Positions 1-8,025 of a DNA stretch of 9,095 bases are shown here, in pieces. The position numbers and the translations under genes were made by a program. The DNA is from Flavobacteriales bacterium UBA3364 (GTDB taxonomy: Bacteria > Bacteroidota > Bacteroidia > Flavobacteriales_F > PHOS-HE28), in the NCBI GenBank assembly GCA_002360495.1, contig DEQO01000004.1, positions 1-9,095 on the forward strand, in the 5' to 3' direction. Position 1 is the stretch's first letter; each line of letters begins with the position of its first letter. Under the pieces are notes generated by a model. That model saw nothing but the letters and a program-made list of their open reading frames with translations. It was not told where the DNA came from and did no database searches.

Positions 1-1
1 T

Positions 2-1294
2 CCTGGCACGGATGGCCCGGTGCGCGCCCTCGTCTCATCCAATGGTGCGCTCTACTTCGGCGGCGAATTCCTGCAGGTCGGCGGTCAACCCCGTGACCGC
101 CTTGCGGCAGCCGTGCTTTCGAGTGGCGACCTGCTCGCTTGGGCCCCCGAAGCAAGCGCCACCGTGCGCACCCTGGTCTCGGACGGTGATGTGATCTATG
201 CCGGCGGCAACTTCAGTGGACCCATCGGCGGGCAGATCCGCAACCACCTGGCCGCGTTGGACCCCATCACCGGAAACGCCACGGCCTGGGTGGCCAACGC
301 CAACGGCCCAGTACACAGCCTGCACGAGGTGGACGGTCTGCTCCATGTGGGCGGCGATTTCAGCATCATCGGCGGTCAATTGCGAAACAACCTGGCCTTG
401 GTCAGCACCAATACCGGGAGTGTACAGGGATGGACACCGCTGCTGGACGGTGTGGTGAACAGTGTGCGCGCAGCAGATGGCAGGATCCACATCGGTGGCA
501 ACTTCTTCAACGCCGAGAACCTGACCCGCCGCAGTTACGCCGTATACACGAAGGAGGAAATAACGTTGGTAACGGAACCCGGTACCCTTTGCGAAGGAGA
601 TGATCTGGATGTCGTATTCACTGTACCTGGCGTCTATGGACAAGGCAATGTCTTTGCCGCACAATTGAGCGGGCCCGATGGCTCCTTCGACGCGCCTACG
701 GAACTGGGGACACTGGAGGGTAGCGATGGCGGCACGATCAACACCATCCTGCCCCAAGGACTGCCTGTTTCCAACGACTGGCGCATCCGCGTGATCAGCT
801 CGTTGCCTGAAGTGACCTCGAACGCCTCGCCCGCCTTTGCGATAGACGCCCCACAGAACTGGTATGTGGATGCCGACATGGACGGCTTCGGTGATCCCGA
901 ACTCTGGGTGAGCAGTTGCGCACCGCCCCCGGGCACCTCGGCGGACAACACCGACTGCGACGACAGCGATGAGAGCGTCTACATCGGCGCCACCTGCGAT
1001 GACGGGAATATGAACACTGCCGATGATGTGTGGACCGTGGATTGCCTCTGCCTCGGCGACCTCATCAACGCCGTGGTGGAGGCGGATGGCTTGAACACCT
1101 TGCGCGCCTGGCCGAACCCGGCGCACCATACGCTCCAGTTGAACTTGCCAACAACCGCGTCCATCCAGGATGCCCTTGGAAGGACGGTGCTGCAGGTGAA
1201 CAACACCATGGTCGTGAACATCGAGGTACTCGCACCGGGCCACTACGTGCTGCGACCAGCCAAGGGAGCGCAGCTGCAGTTCGTGGTCCAGTAG
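2..1294 (+). CDS. Secreted delta-60-repeat protein with MopE-like metal-binding segment and T9SS tail (5' end missing)
   Basis: The frame is open from the first complete codon (base 2), so the true start lies upstream; 430 residues are visible. Residues 4 to about 180 hold four repeats of 48-49 residues with the pattern G-x-V-x-x-L, then Y/H-x-GG-x-F, then GGQ-x-R-x-x-L-A and a late Trp; the fourth copy is degenerate. This matches the delta-60/DUF5122 propeller-like repeat class. About 183-284 is an Ig/PKD-like module starting with LCEGDDL. Residues 288-350 carry DADMDGFGD (290-298), DCDDSDE around C319, TCDDGN around C332 and CLCLG from C348, which resembles MopE-type putative metal-binding motifs. 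From W370 (WPNP) to 430 is a T9SS type A sorting domain. Inferred role: a T9SS-exported extracellular or surface protein. Nothing visible suggests catalysis. The specific function is unknown; the architecture call is firm. Confidence 0.9.
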   Translation, partial: PGTDGPVRALVSSNGALYFGGEFLQVGGQPRDRLAAAVLSSGDLLAWAPEASATVRTLVSDGDVIYAGGNFSGPIGGQIRNHLAALDPITGNATAWVANANGPVHSLHEVDGLLHVGGDFSIIGGQLRNNLALVSTNTGSVQGWTPLLDGVVNSVRAADGRIHIGGNFFNAENLTRRSYAVYTKEEITLVTEPGTLCEGDDLDVVFTVPGVYGQGNVFAAQLSGPDGSFDAPTELGTLEGSDGGTINTILPQGLPVSNDWRIRVISSLPEVTSNASPAFAIDAPQNWYVDADMDGFGDPELWVSSCAPPPGTSADNTDCDDSDESVYIGATCDDGNMNTADDVWTVDCLCLGDLINAVVEADGLNTLRAWPNPAHHTLQLNLPTTASIQDALGRTVLQVNNTMVVNIEVLAPGHYVLRPAKGAQLQFVVQ

Positions 1295-1374
1295 GGACCA
1301 TTCCTAGGGGCCATCTTCGCTTCCGGTCACCAATGGACAGGAATTCGCATTCCATCCATGTCCATCGCTGGTCC
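1295..1374 (+). terminator. Structured 3' region, possible terminator of the upstream gene
   Basis: Directly after the stop codon, GGACCA (1295-1300) can pair with TGGTCC (1369-1374). Inside this, ATGGACAGGAAT (1333-1344) pairs with ATTCC (1349-1353) and TGTCCAT (1359-1365) across a TCGC loop and a five-base bulge, giving 12 bp. No U-tract follows. The structure is read by eye, no folding energy was computed, and the terminator role is inferred from position. Confidence 0.4.
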
Positions 1375-1416
1375 TGATCCAGCACCGTAAGTACCCGCAA
1401 TAAGGCAAGGGACACA

Positions 1417-1428
1417 ACCCTTCGGGGT
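1417..1428 (+). other. Small hairpin with TTCG tetraloop
   Basis: ACCC, TTCG, GGGT forms a 4-bp stem closed by the very stable UUCG loop. It lies in the middle of the 468-base gap, before the promoter at 1521-1550. It is too short to call a terminator alone. Confidence 0.3.
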
Positions 1429-1443
1429 CGGAGCCGTCTAGTA

Positions 1444-1463
1444 TGGATCCCGCGCCGGATCCA
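1444..1463 (+). repeat. Perfect 7-bp inverted repeat, possible terminator or operator
   Basis: TGGATCC (1444-1450) and GGATCCA (1457-1463) flank the six-base spacer CGCGCC. A weakly T-rich stretch, GCTTTCT, follows at 1464-1470. A second small inverted repeat, AAAAG-GAT-CTTTT, lies at 1476-1488. The position, about 60 bases upstream of the -33 element, fits either a distal terminator of the upstream gene or a regulator site for the downstream one. The sequence does not decide between these. Confidence 0.35.
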
Positions 1464-1520
1464 GCTTTCTCGACGAAAAGGATCTTTTGAACAGCAGACG
1501 GAAAAAAGTTCGCGGATCGG

Positions 1521-1550
1521 TTGCATGGATCGATCGGCCGTCTACATTTG
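1521..1550 (+). promoter_or_regulatory. Bacteroidetes-type promoter of the 2081-residue protein gene
   Basis: TTG at 1521-1523 (-33 element) and TACATTTG at 1543-1550 (-7 element, consensus TAnnTTTG) are 19 bases apart, which fits the spacing known for Bacteroidetes primary sigma-factor promoters. Transcription would start near 1555, leaving a leader of about 205 bases before the ATG at 1763. GATCGG occurs at 1515-1520 and again at 1532-1537, flanking and inside the spacer, so a regulator could bind there; that part is speculation. Confidence 0.65.
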
Positions 1551-1555
1551 AGACT

Positions 1556-1762
1556 CTCCGAGAAGTTCCGAAGCCACTTTTCCCTACGACCAACCCCTCT
1601 TCATCGACCGACGAAGATCCACTAGCAGGTTTCCCTTCCCGTCTTTGCGACAGCACCCTTGAATGCGGTGCTTGTCGTGTTCTTACCAGGCCCCTGGCCT
1701 TACCAACGTATGCAGCACGAACGCTGCGCGATTCTTCAGAAACAACAACCAAAACCTAGAAC
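1556..1762 (+). other. Long 5' leader, apparently non-coding
   Basis: About 205 bases separate the predicted transcription start from the ATG. No convincing ORF is present: the open frame crossing it starts with TTG, spans the promoter and has a low-complexity product. Weak structures are CCAGG/CCTGG (1686-1697, loop too tight in the simplest pairing) and GCAGC-ACGAAC-GCTGC (1712-1727). The last 25 bases are A-rich (AACAACAACCAAAACC) with no Shine-Dalgarno sequence, as is usual for Bacteroidetes start sites. No known riboswitch class was recognised. Confidence 0.45.
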
Positions 1763-4700
1763 ATGAATTGTCGAAACAATTCGGCTACACTGCTGCGGCG
1801 AACGTCGCGGTGGTGTAAGGCGGCCTTGTTCGGTGCGGCGTTCGCACTGATCGGGACGCAGGCCAATGCGCAGAACGTGAACGTTTCCGGCGCCACGGTG
1901 GGTAACGGAACCTACCTGACACTCGGCGCGGCTTTCACGGCTATCAACGGCGGGGTACAGGGAGGTGGCGACAATATCCTTGTGGACATTGCTGCCTCAA
2001 CGACTGAAGCAGGCCCTGCTGTCTTGAACACCAACACATGGGGCACCTTGACGATCCGTCCATCAGCAACAGCTACCATTGGTGGGTCGGCAACTGCCGC
2101 AGCCGGTCGTGGTGTGATCGAGTTGAACGGTGCGGATAACGTGACGATCAATGGTGACATTGCTGGCGGTAGCGTTGGACGCGACCTTACGGTCACGAAC
2201 AACAACCCAACGGCGACGTCGAACACTTCCGCTATCCGTGTTGCGACCGGTACGGGTAACCTGACCGCCGACAATGTGGCGATCTCGAACTGCGTGCTCA
2301 ACGGTTCGGCCACTGGCAGGAACGGTGCTTCTTTCACCTCTACGACCAGTGCGGAGAACAATACGTTCGGCGTGGTGGTCGGCCCTAACGCTGGAGTTCC
2401 ACCAGCTGCACCGACCGCGCTCACCTCTGTCACTGGTACGATGGTGGCCACCGCCACGGCCAACGCCTTCTCCATCACGAACTGTACAGTAACAGCCTGC
2501 GCGCGTGGCATCCTGTTCCTTGGTGGGGCCGTCGCCAACTCGAACGGCGTGACCATCACCAACAACCTGGTCGGTGACCAAAGTGCACTTGCCGGTGCAC
2601 CACCTTATACGACCCCCGCGACTACGGTGTACACCAAGGGTATCTACGTACAAGGGACTACGGCCGTCACCATTACCGGGAACTCGGTCCGTAACATCCT
2701 TTCCTACGTCGGCACGCAAGCCAATGGTATCGAACTGAACACCGCGATCGGCACCGGTGTGGTCAATGTGAGCAACAACACGGTTATCGGTGTTGTCCTC
2801 AACGCTGGCACAAGTACTCCTCGTGGTATCGACCTCAATTCGGCTGCCGCCGGAGCAACGGTTTCTGTGAACGGGAATACTGTGACCAACGTTCAATCCA
2901 ACGCTCCATCCGGTTTCTCACCCAAGCCTGTGGGTCTTCGACTCTCCACTTCCGCAACGGCCGCAACGGTCAACGGAAATACCATCTCGATGATCTATAA
3001 CCGGGCCCCTGGTACCGGTGGTGTCTTCGGCATCGACCTCGCAGGAGGGAACAACGTCACCCTCACGAACAACTGTGTCTCCGATGTGAACCAGAACATC
3101 GCTGGGGGCGCGGCCTTCAGCCTCGGCTTTGGTATGATCGGGATCCGGGTTAACTCAGGAACCGGTCACGCGGTCTACCACAACACGGTAAGTATGTCCG
3201 GCGCGGTTCTTACGGGAGCAGGCACAAGTGTGCTGGCGACCTGCTTCGGGATCCTGGGAACGGGTCAGACGGGCATCAATGTCCGGAACAACCTGTTCTC
3301 GAACACGATGTCCGGTTTCGCTGCAACCTCGGCAGCGGTCTGCGTATGGCTGCCTCAGAGTGGCACGAGCGCGATGAACCTTACACTGAATAACAACGGC
3401 TACTTCACAGGTTCCACTGGTGGGCTGCACGGTGTTGCCCACGTGAACACGACCTACTTGGCGACACCGGCCGGCGCGGCGACTTATGCCGGTCTTTATG
3501 CTGCGGCTGACTTCAACCCGGCATTGACCACTCCGAACGCCAACTTCCGTGCATATTCAAGCGTGTTGAGCGCTGCTGGCACGAACGACAACGCTTCATT
3601 CGCGAGCACCCTTTCGGCGCCCCTGAGTGGTTGCGGCGTGGACCTGGGCTCCGGACAAGCCGCCCTTGTGAACGGCACAGGTGCGAATGGCACAGGGGTG
3701 GCACTGGACCGCGATGGCGATTCACGTGGCACCCCACCGGATATCGGCGCGGATGAATTCATCCTGCTCACCTGTAGCGGTGCTGATGGTGGCACGATCA
3801 CACCGGCCACGGCATCAGCCTGCGCTGGTGGCACCTACGTGATGACCTCTACCGGGGCCAATAGCGGAGCTGGGATCACCAACCAATGGCGTTTCTCCAC
3901 CACCCCCGGTGGACCGTATAGCCCGGTGGTCGGCGGCAGCGGTGCAACATCCACGAGCTACACGACGGGTGCCCTGTCAGCAGGCACCTACTACTACGTG
4001 TTGACAAACACGTGTTCTGTAGGCCCTGTTTCCGACGACTCCAACGAGTTGACCTTGACGGTTAACCCACAACCGACCGCAAGCGCCGGCAACAATGGCC
4101 CGGCATGTGTCGGTGGCTCGGTGAATCTATCCGGCACTACGGACATCGGCACCACGTATAGCTGGACCGGTCCGAACGGTTTCACCTCCACCTTGGAGGA
4201 CCCGACGGTGAGCCCACTGGTTGCGGCCAGCGCCGGCACGTACACCTTCACCGCTACGGCTGCTGGTTGCACCAGCCTGCCCGCGACCACCACGGTCACG
4301 GTGAATCTGGCCCCGGTGATCACAGCCACCACGGCCAACCCGAACCCCACCTGTTTCAATGGCAACAGCCAATTGCAGGTGAATATCGCCAGCGGTACGT
4401 ATTGTGCCTCTACGCACTCCAGCGGAAGCTGCGGTTTCAGCGAGGGTGATAAGATCTTGCTGGTAACACTGGATGGCACGCCAGCCCTGAACAATCCATC
4501 CGGCTGCGTCGTTGCTCCCGGCTACACGGATTTCACGGGACTGACACCTTCGGGGCTGACCGCGGGCGGTTCCTACAACCTATCGGTTTCACTTGGCCCA
4601 GATGGAACACAATTCGCCGCGGCATGGATCGATTACAACCAGGACAATGACTTCACCGATGCTGGCGAATTCCTTGGTGCTGCGGCTGTGAACCTGGGCG

Positions 4701-7700
4701 TCAGTGGGGTCTGGAACCTTCCATTCGTAGCCGATGCCGGCGCCTTCAACGGGAATACCCGCCTCCGCGTGATCGGTGGTAACGATGCCATCATCCTTTC
4801 GACCCAATCCTGCGGGGCTTCCAGCAGCGCGTTCGGCGAAACGGAGGACTATACCGTGACCATCTCTGGTGGGACCGACAAATACACGTACCTATGGAAC
4901 CCGACCACTTTCATTGTTGGTCAGGAAACCACGCCCAACCCCTTGGCAACTGCTGTGAACGTGGCCAGCCAACCGTACACTGTGACGGTCACTTCCGGTG
5001 GTTGCTCCACCACCGGAACGGTCACCGTGACGACCACGGCGCCCATCACGGAGGCAACCATTTCCGGAACACTCTCTTACTGCGCTGGTGGAAGCACGAC
5101 CCTTACCGCCGTTCCTTCGGATGGCGCCGGTCCATTCACCTATGCATGGACAGGGCCTAGCGGCCCTGAGGGCACAGCAGTTACACAGGCTGCAGATGAA
5201 CCCGGTATCTGGAGCGTGATCGTAAGCGATGCTTGCGGCGGGACGGCTCCTTCTGTCGGTGTAACGGTGGTGGAGAATGCACTGCCTACGGTGACCATTA
5301 CGCCCGTACCCGCCAACGCCGCGATCTGCGGTGGTGTGGGGAACGTGCAGATGACGGCTGTCGGTGCCAGCACCTATACATGGTTGCCGGTGACCGGATT
5401 GGACAATGCAGCAATTGCGAACCCGACCTCCACGGCCACCTCCACCACCACCTACACGGTGACCGGTACGGACGGCAATGGTTGCACGGATACAGCGACC
5501 CAGACCGTGAACATTGGCCCGAACCCGACCATGGGTGCGGTGACCGCCACACCCCCTTCGATCTGTAGCGGGGATGACAGCCAACTGCAAGCCGCAGCCA
5601 CGCTGTCTGGTTATACGATCGGTGCCGGCGGCACCAGCTTCATCGACATCAGCGGAACCGGCACCATCATACCTGCTCCTGCTTTAGGTGATGACTCGGA
5701 ACACAATCTGACCATCCCGAGCTTTACCTTCAACGGTGTCGCTTACACGAGTGCGCGTGTCGGCAACAATGGAGCCATTGTACTTGGATCGGCCGCCGGG
5801 GAGATCACTCACCTCAACGCGACCCTTCCTGCTGCGATAGCTGCTGGTAACGTCTACCTGGCCCCTTGGTGGGATGACTTGGACGTGGTTGCTGCAACGA
5901 CACAGATCTATACCCAGCAGATCGGGAATATCTTCTACATACAGTACGACAAGATGGACCATGACACGGGTAATCCGGGGACGGACTTCGTCACCTTCCA
6001 GGTGCAGTTGAATCTGACCACCGGGGCGATCTACTTCGTGTACAACGATGTCCTGTCGATCAATGCGACGCTCAACGCTGGTATCAGCGCCACCGTGGGT
6101 ATCCAATGGGCGAACTCTGCGGGTAACTTCGTGCAGTACAGCGCGAACACGGCGAGCTTGAGCAACGGCCAGGTGATCTCCTTCACCCCGAACCAGCCCA
6201 CATACAGCTGGCTGCCAGTGACCTTCCTGGACGATGCGACCATTGCCGATCCACTCGCGCAAGCTGTGAACACATTCCCCATGACCTACACGGTGACCGC
6301 CACGTCACCGATCGGGTGTACCTCCACCGCTACGGTGACGATCACGGAGGATGTGACGGATGTGGACGGCGACGGTATCCTGGATTGCGTGGATCTCTGC
6401 ATCCCCGAGTTCGGAACGGTCGGTTCCTACTGTGATGTGAACGGCCCGCTGCCAGGCTTCTTCCTGGGCCAGTTGGACGGTAGCTGCGATTGCATCGCGG
6501 TGGCCTGCACCGAGACCGTCTCGCTCGATATGCGCGCCGGAACAGCCGGAGCCAGCGAGGAGATCGGTTGGGAGATCCTGGACCAGAACACGGCCTTGGT
6601 GATCTGTGCCGGTGGAACGGAGGACGTTCCGTACAGCACAGGCATCACCGCGCCGATCGTGGAGACCTGCTGCCTGCCGGCCGGTTGCTTCCGCCTGCGT
6701 GTTTACGACAGCGGGGGTGATGGCTTCATTACCGGTGGTGGTTACCAGTTGCGCGAGACCTTCGGCCAGCAACGCCGGATCATCGAGAACACCGGCAACT
6801 TCACCACGGGTACGACCAGCGCGATCGCCAATACCCACGACAACGGTGCGTTCTGCGTGCCGATCGGTGACGTGAAGCCGATCTTCAGCAGCTGCGACAA
6901 AGTGGACTGGACGAACTACCGGTTCCTCGTTGTCAGTGCGGACGCCGCCGTGAGCGCCACGTACGACGTGACCCCACCGATCGTGCAACCGACGAACAGC
7001 GGTTACGAGTACTGGTTCTACAACCCGAACGGCACTTACAGCTACCGTCGTTTCATCAGCCATGCTTCGCCCGACCCAGGTGCTCCTGGAACCGGTGCGA
7101 ACCGTGCCGCCCACTTCAAGATCAACCGCTTCGTGCCGCAGCCTCCGGGCAACCAGAGCACGAACCAGGAGATCCCGTACAACGAGCTCCTGAACGTGCG
7201 CGTCCGTGGTCGTGTGAACGGTGTGAACCAAGCGTTCGGTCCGGCTTGCTTCTTCAAGATCGATGCGGCCCTCGCCTACTGCCCAGCCGTGAGCTTGCAG
7301 GACGATCCAGCGAATGCGGACTATAGCTGCAACGTGACCCGTGTGTTCGGTGGCGTGAACAGTTCCGCCAACCGGATCGTGGCCAAGCCACCTTACGGCC
7401 CGGCCATGACCCCGCCCGCACCGAACGTCCGTTACCAGTTCCGCTTCCGGATCCCGGGTGAGTTGGGACAGCCCTACGGTTGCATCACACGACCCATGCA
7501 GACCAGCCCGACCCTGTACATGAACTGGACCACCGGCCAAAAGCTCAAGTGCTCCGCCACCTACGAGGTGGACGTGCGTGTGAGCCGCGATGGCGGTGCC
7601 ACCTGGTGTACCGATTCACCGACCCCGGTGTGCAACGGCGGCGGTTATCAGGCATGGGGCAAGATCTGCACCGTGACCATCACCCCCAACGCCTTCTGCC

Positions 7701-8008
7701 AAGCGCTTACCGGTGGCAACAACAACCTGGCGCTGGAAGGGAACGGTGGCCTCACGATGTACCCGAACCCCAACCGGGGCGATCAGTTGTTCATCAACCT
7801 CTCCACCGTGGAGACCGAGGTGAACACGGTGAGCGTGGACATCTTCGACCTGAGCGGCAAGAAAGTGACCACCCGTGCGATCCCCGTACAGGATGGTACA
7901 ATCAACACCGCACTTGACCTCAACGGCAGCCTCGCCGGTGGCATGTACCTGGTGAATATCACCGCTGGTACGAAAGTGTACACCGAGCGTCTGGTGATCC
8001 AGCCGTAA
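1763..8008 (+). CDS. Giant secreted beta-helix / Ig-like / GEVED mosaic protein with T9SS type A sorting domain
   Basis: One unbroken frame of 2081 residues. The start ATG is followed by a signal peptide: basic n-region (RR at 12-13), hydrophobic core at about 20-31, and AxA-type cleavage after ANA36 before Q37. About 40-670 is a right-handed parallel beta-helix built of short strands with N/T ladders (VTITGN, VNVSNNTV, VSVNGNTV), ending at DIGADEF (660-666). Six Ig/PKD-like units follow at about 671-768, 769-847, 848-1094, 1095-1172, 1173-1253 and 1254-1531. Unit 3 contains a GEVED domain (about 879-1036, YCAS to GETEDYTV at 1025-1032). Unit 6 contains a nidogen-like domain (about 1281-1479). 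Next come a calcium-type loop DVDGDGILD (1533-1541), a Cys-rich segment with RVYDSGGDGF (about 1546-1698), a second Cys-rich module (about 1699-1985) and the T9SS tail (MYPNPN at 1999-2004, SVDIFDLSGKKV, final RLVIQP). Likely role: surface or released adhesin or matrix protein. No catalytic motif was recognised. It has its own promoter and a terminator-like hairpin. Confidence 0.93.
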   Translation: MNCRNNSATLLRRTSRWCKAALFGAAFALIGTQANAQNVNVSGATVGNGTYLTLGAAFTAINGGVQGGGDNILVDIAASTTEAGPAVLNTNTWGTLTIRPSATATIGGSATAAAGRGVIELNGADNVTINGDIAGGSVGRDLTVTNNNPTATSNTSAIRVATGTGNLTADNVAISNCVLNGSATGRNGASFTSTTSAENNTFGVVVGPNAGVPPAAPTALTSVTGTMVATATANAFSITNCTVTACARGILFLGGAVANSNGVTITNNLVGDQSALAGAPPYTTPATTVYTKGIYVQGTTAVTITGNSVRNILSYVGTQANGIELNTAIGTGVVNVSNNTVIGVVLNAGTSTPRGIDLNSAAAGATVSVNGNTVTNVQSNAPSGFSPKPVGLRLSTSATAATVNGNTISMIYNRAPGTGGVFGIDLAGGNNVTLTNNCVSDVNQNIAGGAAFSLGFGMIGIRVNSGTGHAVYHNTVSMSGAVLTGAGTSVLATCFGILGTGQTGINVRNNLFSNTMSGFAATSAAVCVWLPQSGTSAMNLTLNNNGYFTGSTGGLHGVAHVNTTYLATPAGAATYAGLYAAADFNPALTTPNANFRAYSSVLSAAGTNDNASFASTLSAPLSGCGVDLGSGQAALVNGTGANGTGVALDRDGDSRGTPPDIGADEFILLTCSGADGGTITPATASACAGGTYVMTSTGANSGAGITNQWRFSTTPGGPYSPVVGGSGATSTSYTTGALSAGTYYYVLTNTCSVGPVSDDSNELTLTVNPQPTASAGNNGPACVGGSVNLSGTTDIGTTYSWTGPNGFTSTLEDPTVSPLVAASAGTYTFTATAAGCTSLPATTTVTVNLAPVITATTANPNPTCFNGNSQLQVNIASGTYCASTHSSGSCGFSEGDKILLVTLDGTPALNNPSGCVVAPGYTDFTGLTPSGLTAGGSYNLSVSLGPDGTQFAAAWIDYNQDNDFTDAGEFLGAAAVNLGVSGVWNLPFVADAGAFNGNTRLRVIGGNDAIILSTQSCGASSSAFGETEDYTVTISGGTDKYTYLWNPTTFIVGQETTPNPLATAVNVASQPYTVTVTSGGCSTTGTVTVTTTAPITEATISGTLSYCAGGSTTLTAVPSDGAGPFTYAWTGPSGPEGTAVTQAADEPGIWSVIVSDACGGTAPSVGVTVVENALPTVTITPVPANAAICGGVGNVQMTAVGASTYTWLPVTGLDNAAIANPTSTATSTTTYTVTGTDGNGCTDTATQTVNIGPNPTMGAVTATPPSICSGDDSQLQAAATLSGYTIGAGGTSFIDISGTGTIIPAPALGDDSEHNLTIPSFTFNGVAYTSARVGNNGAIVLGSAAGEITHLNATLPAAIAAGNVYLAPWWDDLDVVAATTQIYTQQIGNIFYIQYDKMDHDTGNPGTDFVTFQVQLNLTTGAIYFVYNDVLSINATLNAGISATVGIQWANSAGNFVQYSANTASLSNGQVISFTPNQPTYSWLPVTFLDDATIADPLAQAVNTFPMTYTVTATSPIGCTSTATVTITEDVTDVDGDGILDCVDLCIPEFGTVGSYCDVNGPLPGFFLGQLDGSCDCIAVACTETVSLDMRAGTAGASEEIGWEILDQNTALVICAGGTEDVPYSTGITAPIVETCCLPAGCFRLRVYDSGGDGFITGGGYQLRETFGQQRRIIENTGNFTTGTTSAIANTHDNGAFCVPIGDVKPIFSSCDKVDWTNYRFLVVSADAAVSATYDVTPPIVQPTNSGYEYWFYNPNGTYSYRRFISHASPDPGAPGTGANRAAHFKINRFVPQPPGNQSTNQEIPYNELLNVRVRGRVNGVNQAFGPACFFKIDAALAYCPAVSLQDDPANADYSCNVTRVFGGVNSSANRIVAKPPYGPAMTPPAPNVRYQFRFRIPGELGQPYGCITRPMQTSPTLYMNWTTGQKLKCSATYEVDVRVSRDGGATWCTDSPTPVCNGGGYQAWGKICTVTITPNAFCQALTGGNNNLALEGNGGLTMYPNPNRGDQLFINLSTVETEVNTVSVDIFDLSGKKVTTRAIPVQDGTINTALDLNGSLAGGMYLVNITAGTKVYTERLVIQP
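4397..4870 (+). other. GEVED domain inserted inside an Ig/PKD-like unit
   Basis: Residues about 879-1036 of the 2081-residue protein run from TYCAS through AWIDYNQDNDFTDAGEF to GETEDYTV, the hallmark layout of GEVED domains in secreted Bacteroidetes proteins. The host unit begins before it (CFNGNSQLQV, C864) and resumes after it (YLWNPTTF, W1045, to TVTVTSGGC), so the domain interrupts the unit rather than lying between units. Confidence 0.75.
5603..6199 (+). other. Nidogen-like domain inserted inside an Ig/PKD-like unit
   Basis: Residues about 1281-1479 show IPSFTFNGVAYTSARVGNNG, then LAPWWDDLDV, then FYIQYDKM, TFQVQLNLTTGAIYFVY and VGIQWAN. This matches the general pattern of nidogen-like extracellular domains: a hydrophobic F-x-Y strand, an NG turn, a P-W-WDDL strand, and a FQVxL-TGxIxFxY hairpin. 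It falls between the first half (CSGDDSQLQ, C1268) and second half (YSWLPVTFLDD, W1483) of one Ig/PKD-like unit. The family name is a judgement from pattern only. Confidence 0.55.
6857..7717 (+). other. Cys-rich C-terminal module of unknown function
   Basis: Residues about 1699-1985, between the RVYDSGGDGF segment and the T9SS tail, hold ten cysteines (first C1711; others include CFFKID, AYC, YSC, LKC, WC, VC, IC and FC). Readable marks are GYEYWFYNPNGTYSYRRF, NVRVRGRVNG, LQDDPAN, YQFRFRIP and TYEVDVRVSRDGGATWC. I recall similar C-terminal blocks in other large Flavobacteriales T9SS proteins but could not check. The even cysteine number fits disulfide bonding outside the cell. No known enzyme motif was seen. 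Confidence 0.5.
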
Positions 8009-8025
8009 GGAGAACGACCGAATGC

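Noticed and set aside
35..1243. 402-residue minus-strand frame opposite the first gene
   Set aside because: Same reason: the + strand carries recognisable repeats, metal-binding motifs and a T9SS tail, while the antisense product resembles nothing.
1487..1759. 90-residue frame ending just before the large gene
   Set aside because: It starts with TTG, runs through the promoter at 1521-1550, shows no family likeness and has a low-complexity product. It is better explained as chance openness in the leader.
6305..7540. 411-residue minus-strand frame opposite the large gene
   Set aside because: His/Arg/Val-rich product typical of an antisense shadow of GC-rich coding DNA; the + strand there encodes clear domains.
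1763..8008. Possibility that the long repetitive gene is part of a phage or mobile island
   Set aside because: No integrase, transposase, terminal repeats or tRNA target was seen, and base composition looks like that of the neighbours by eye.
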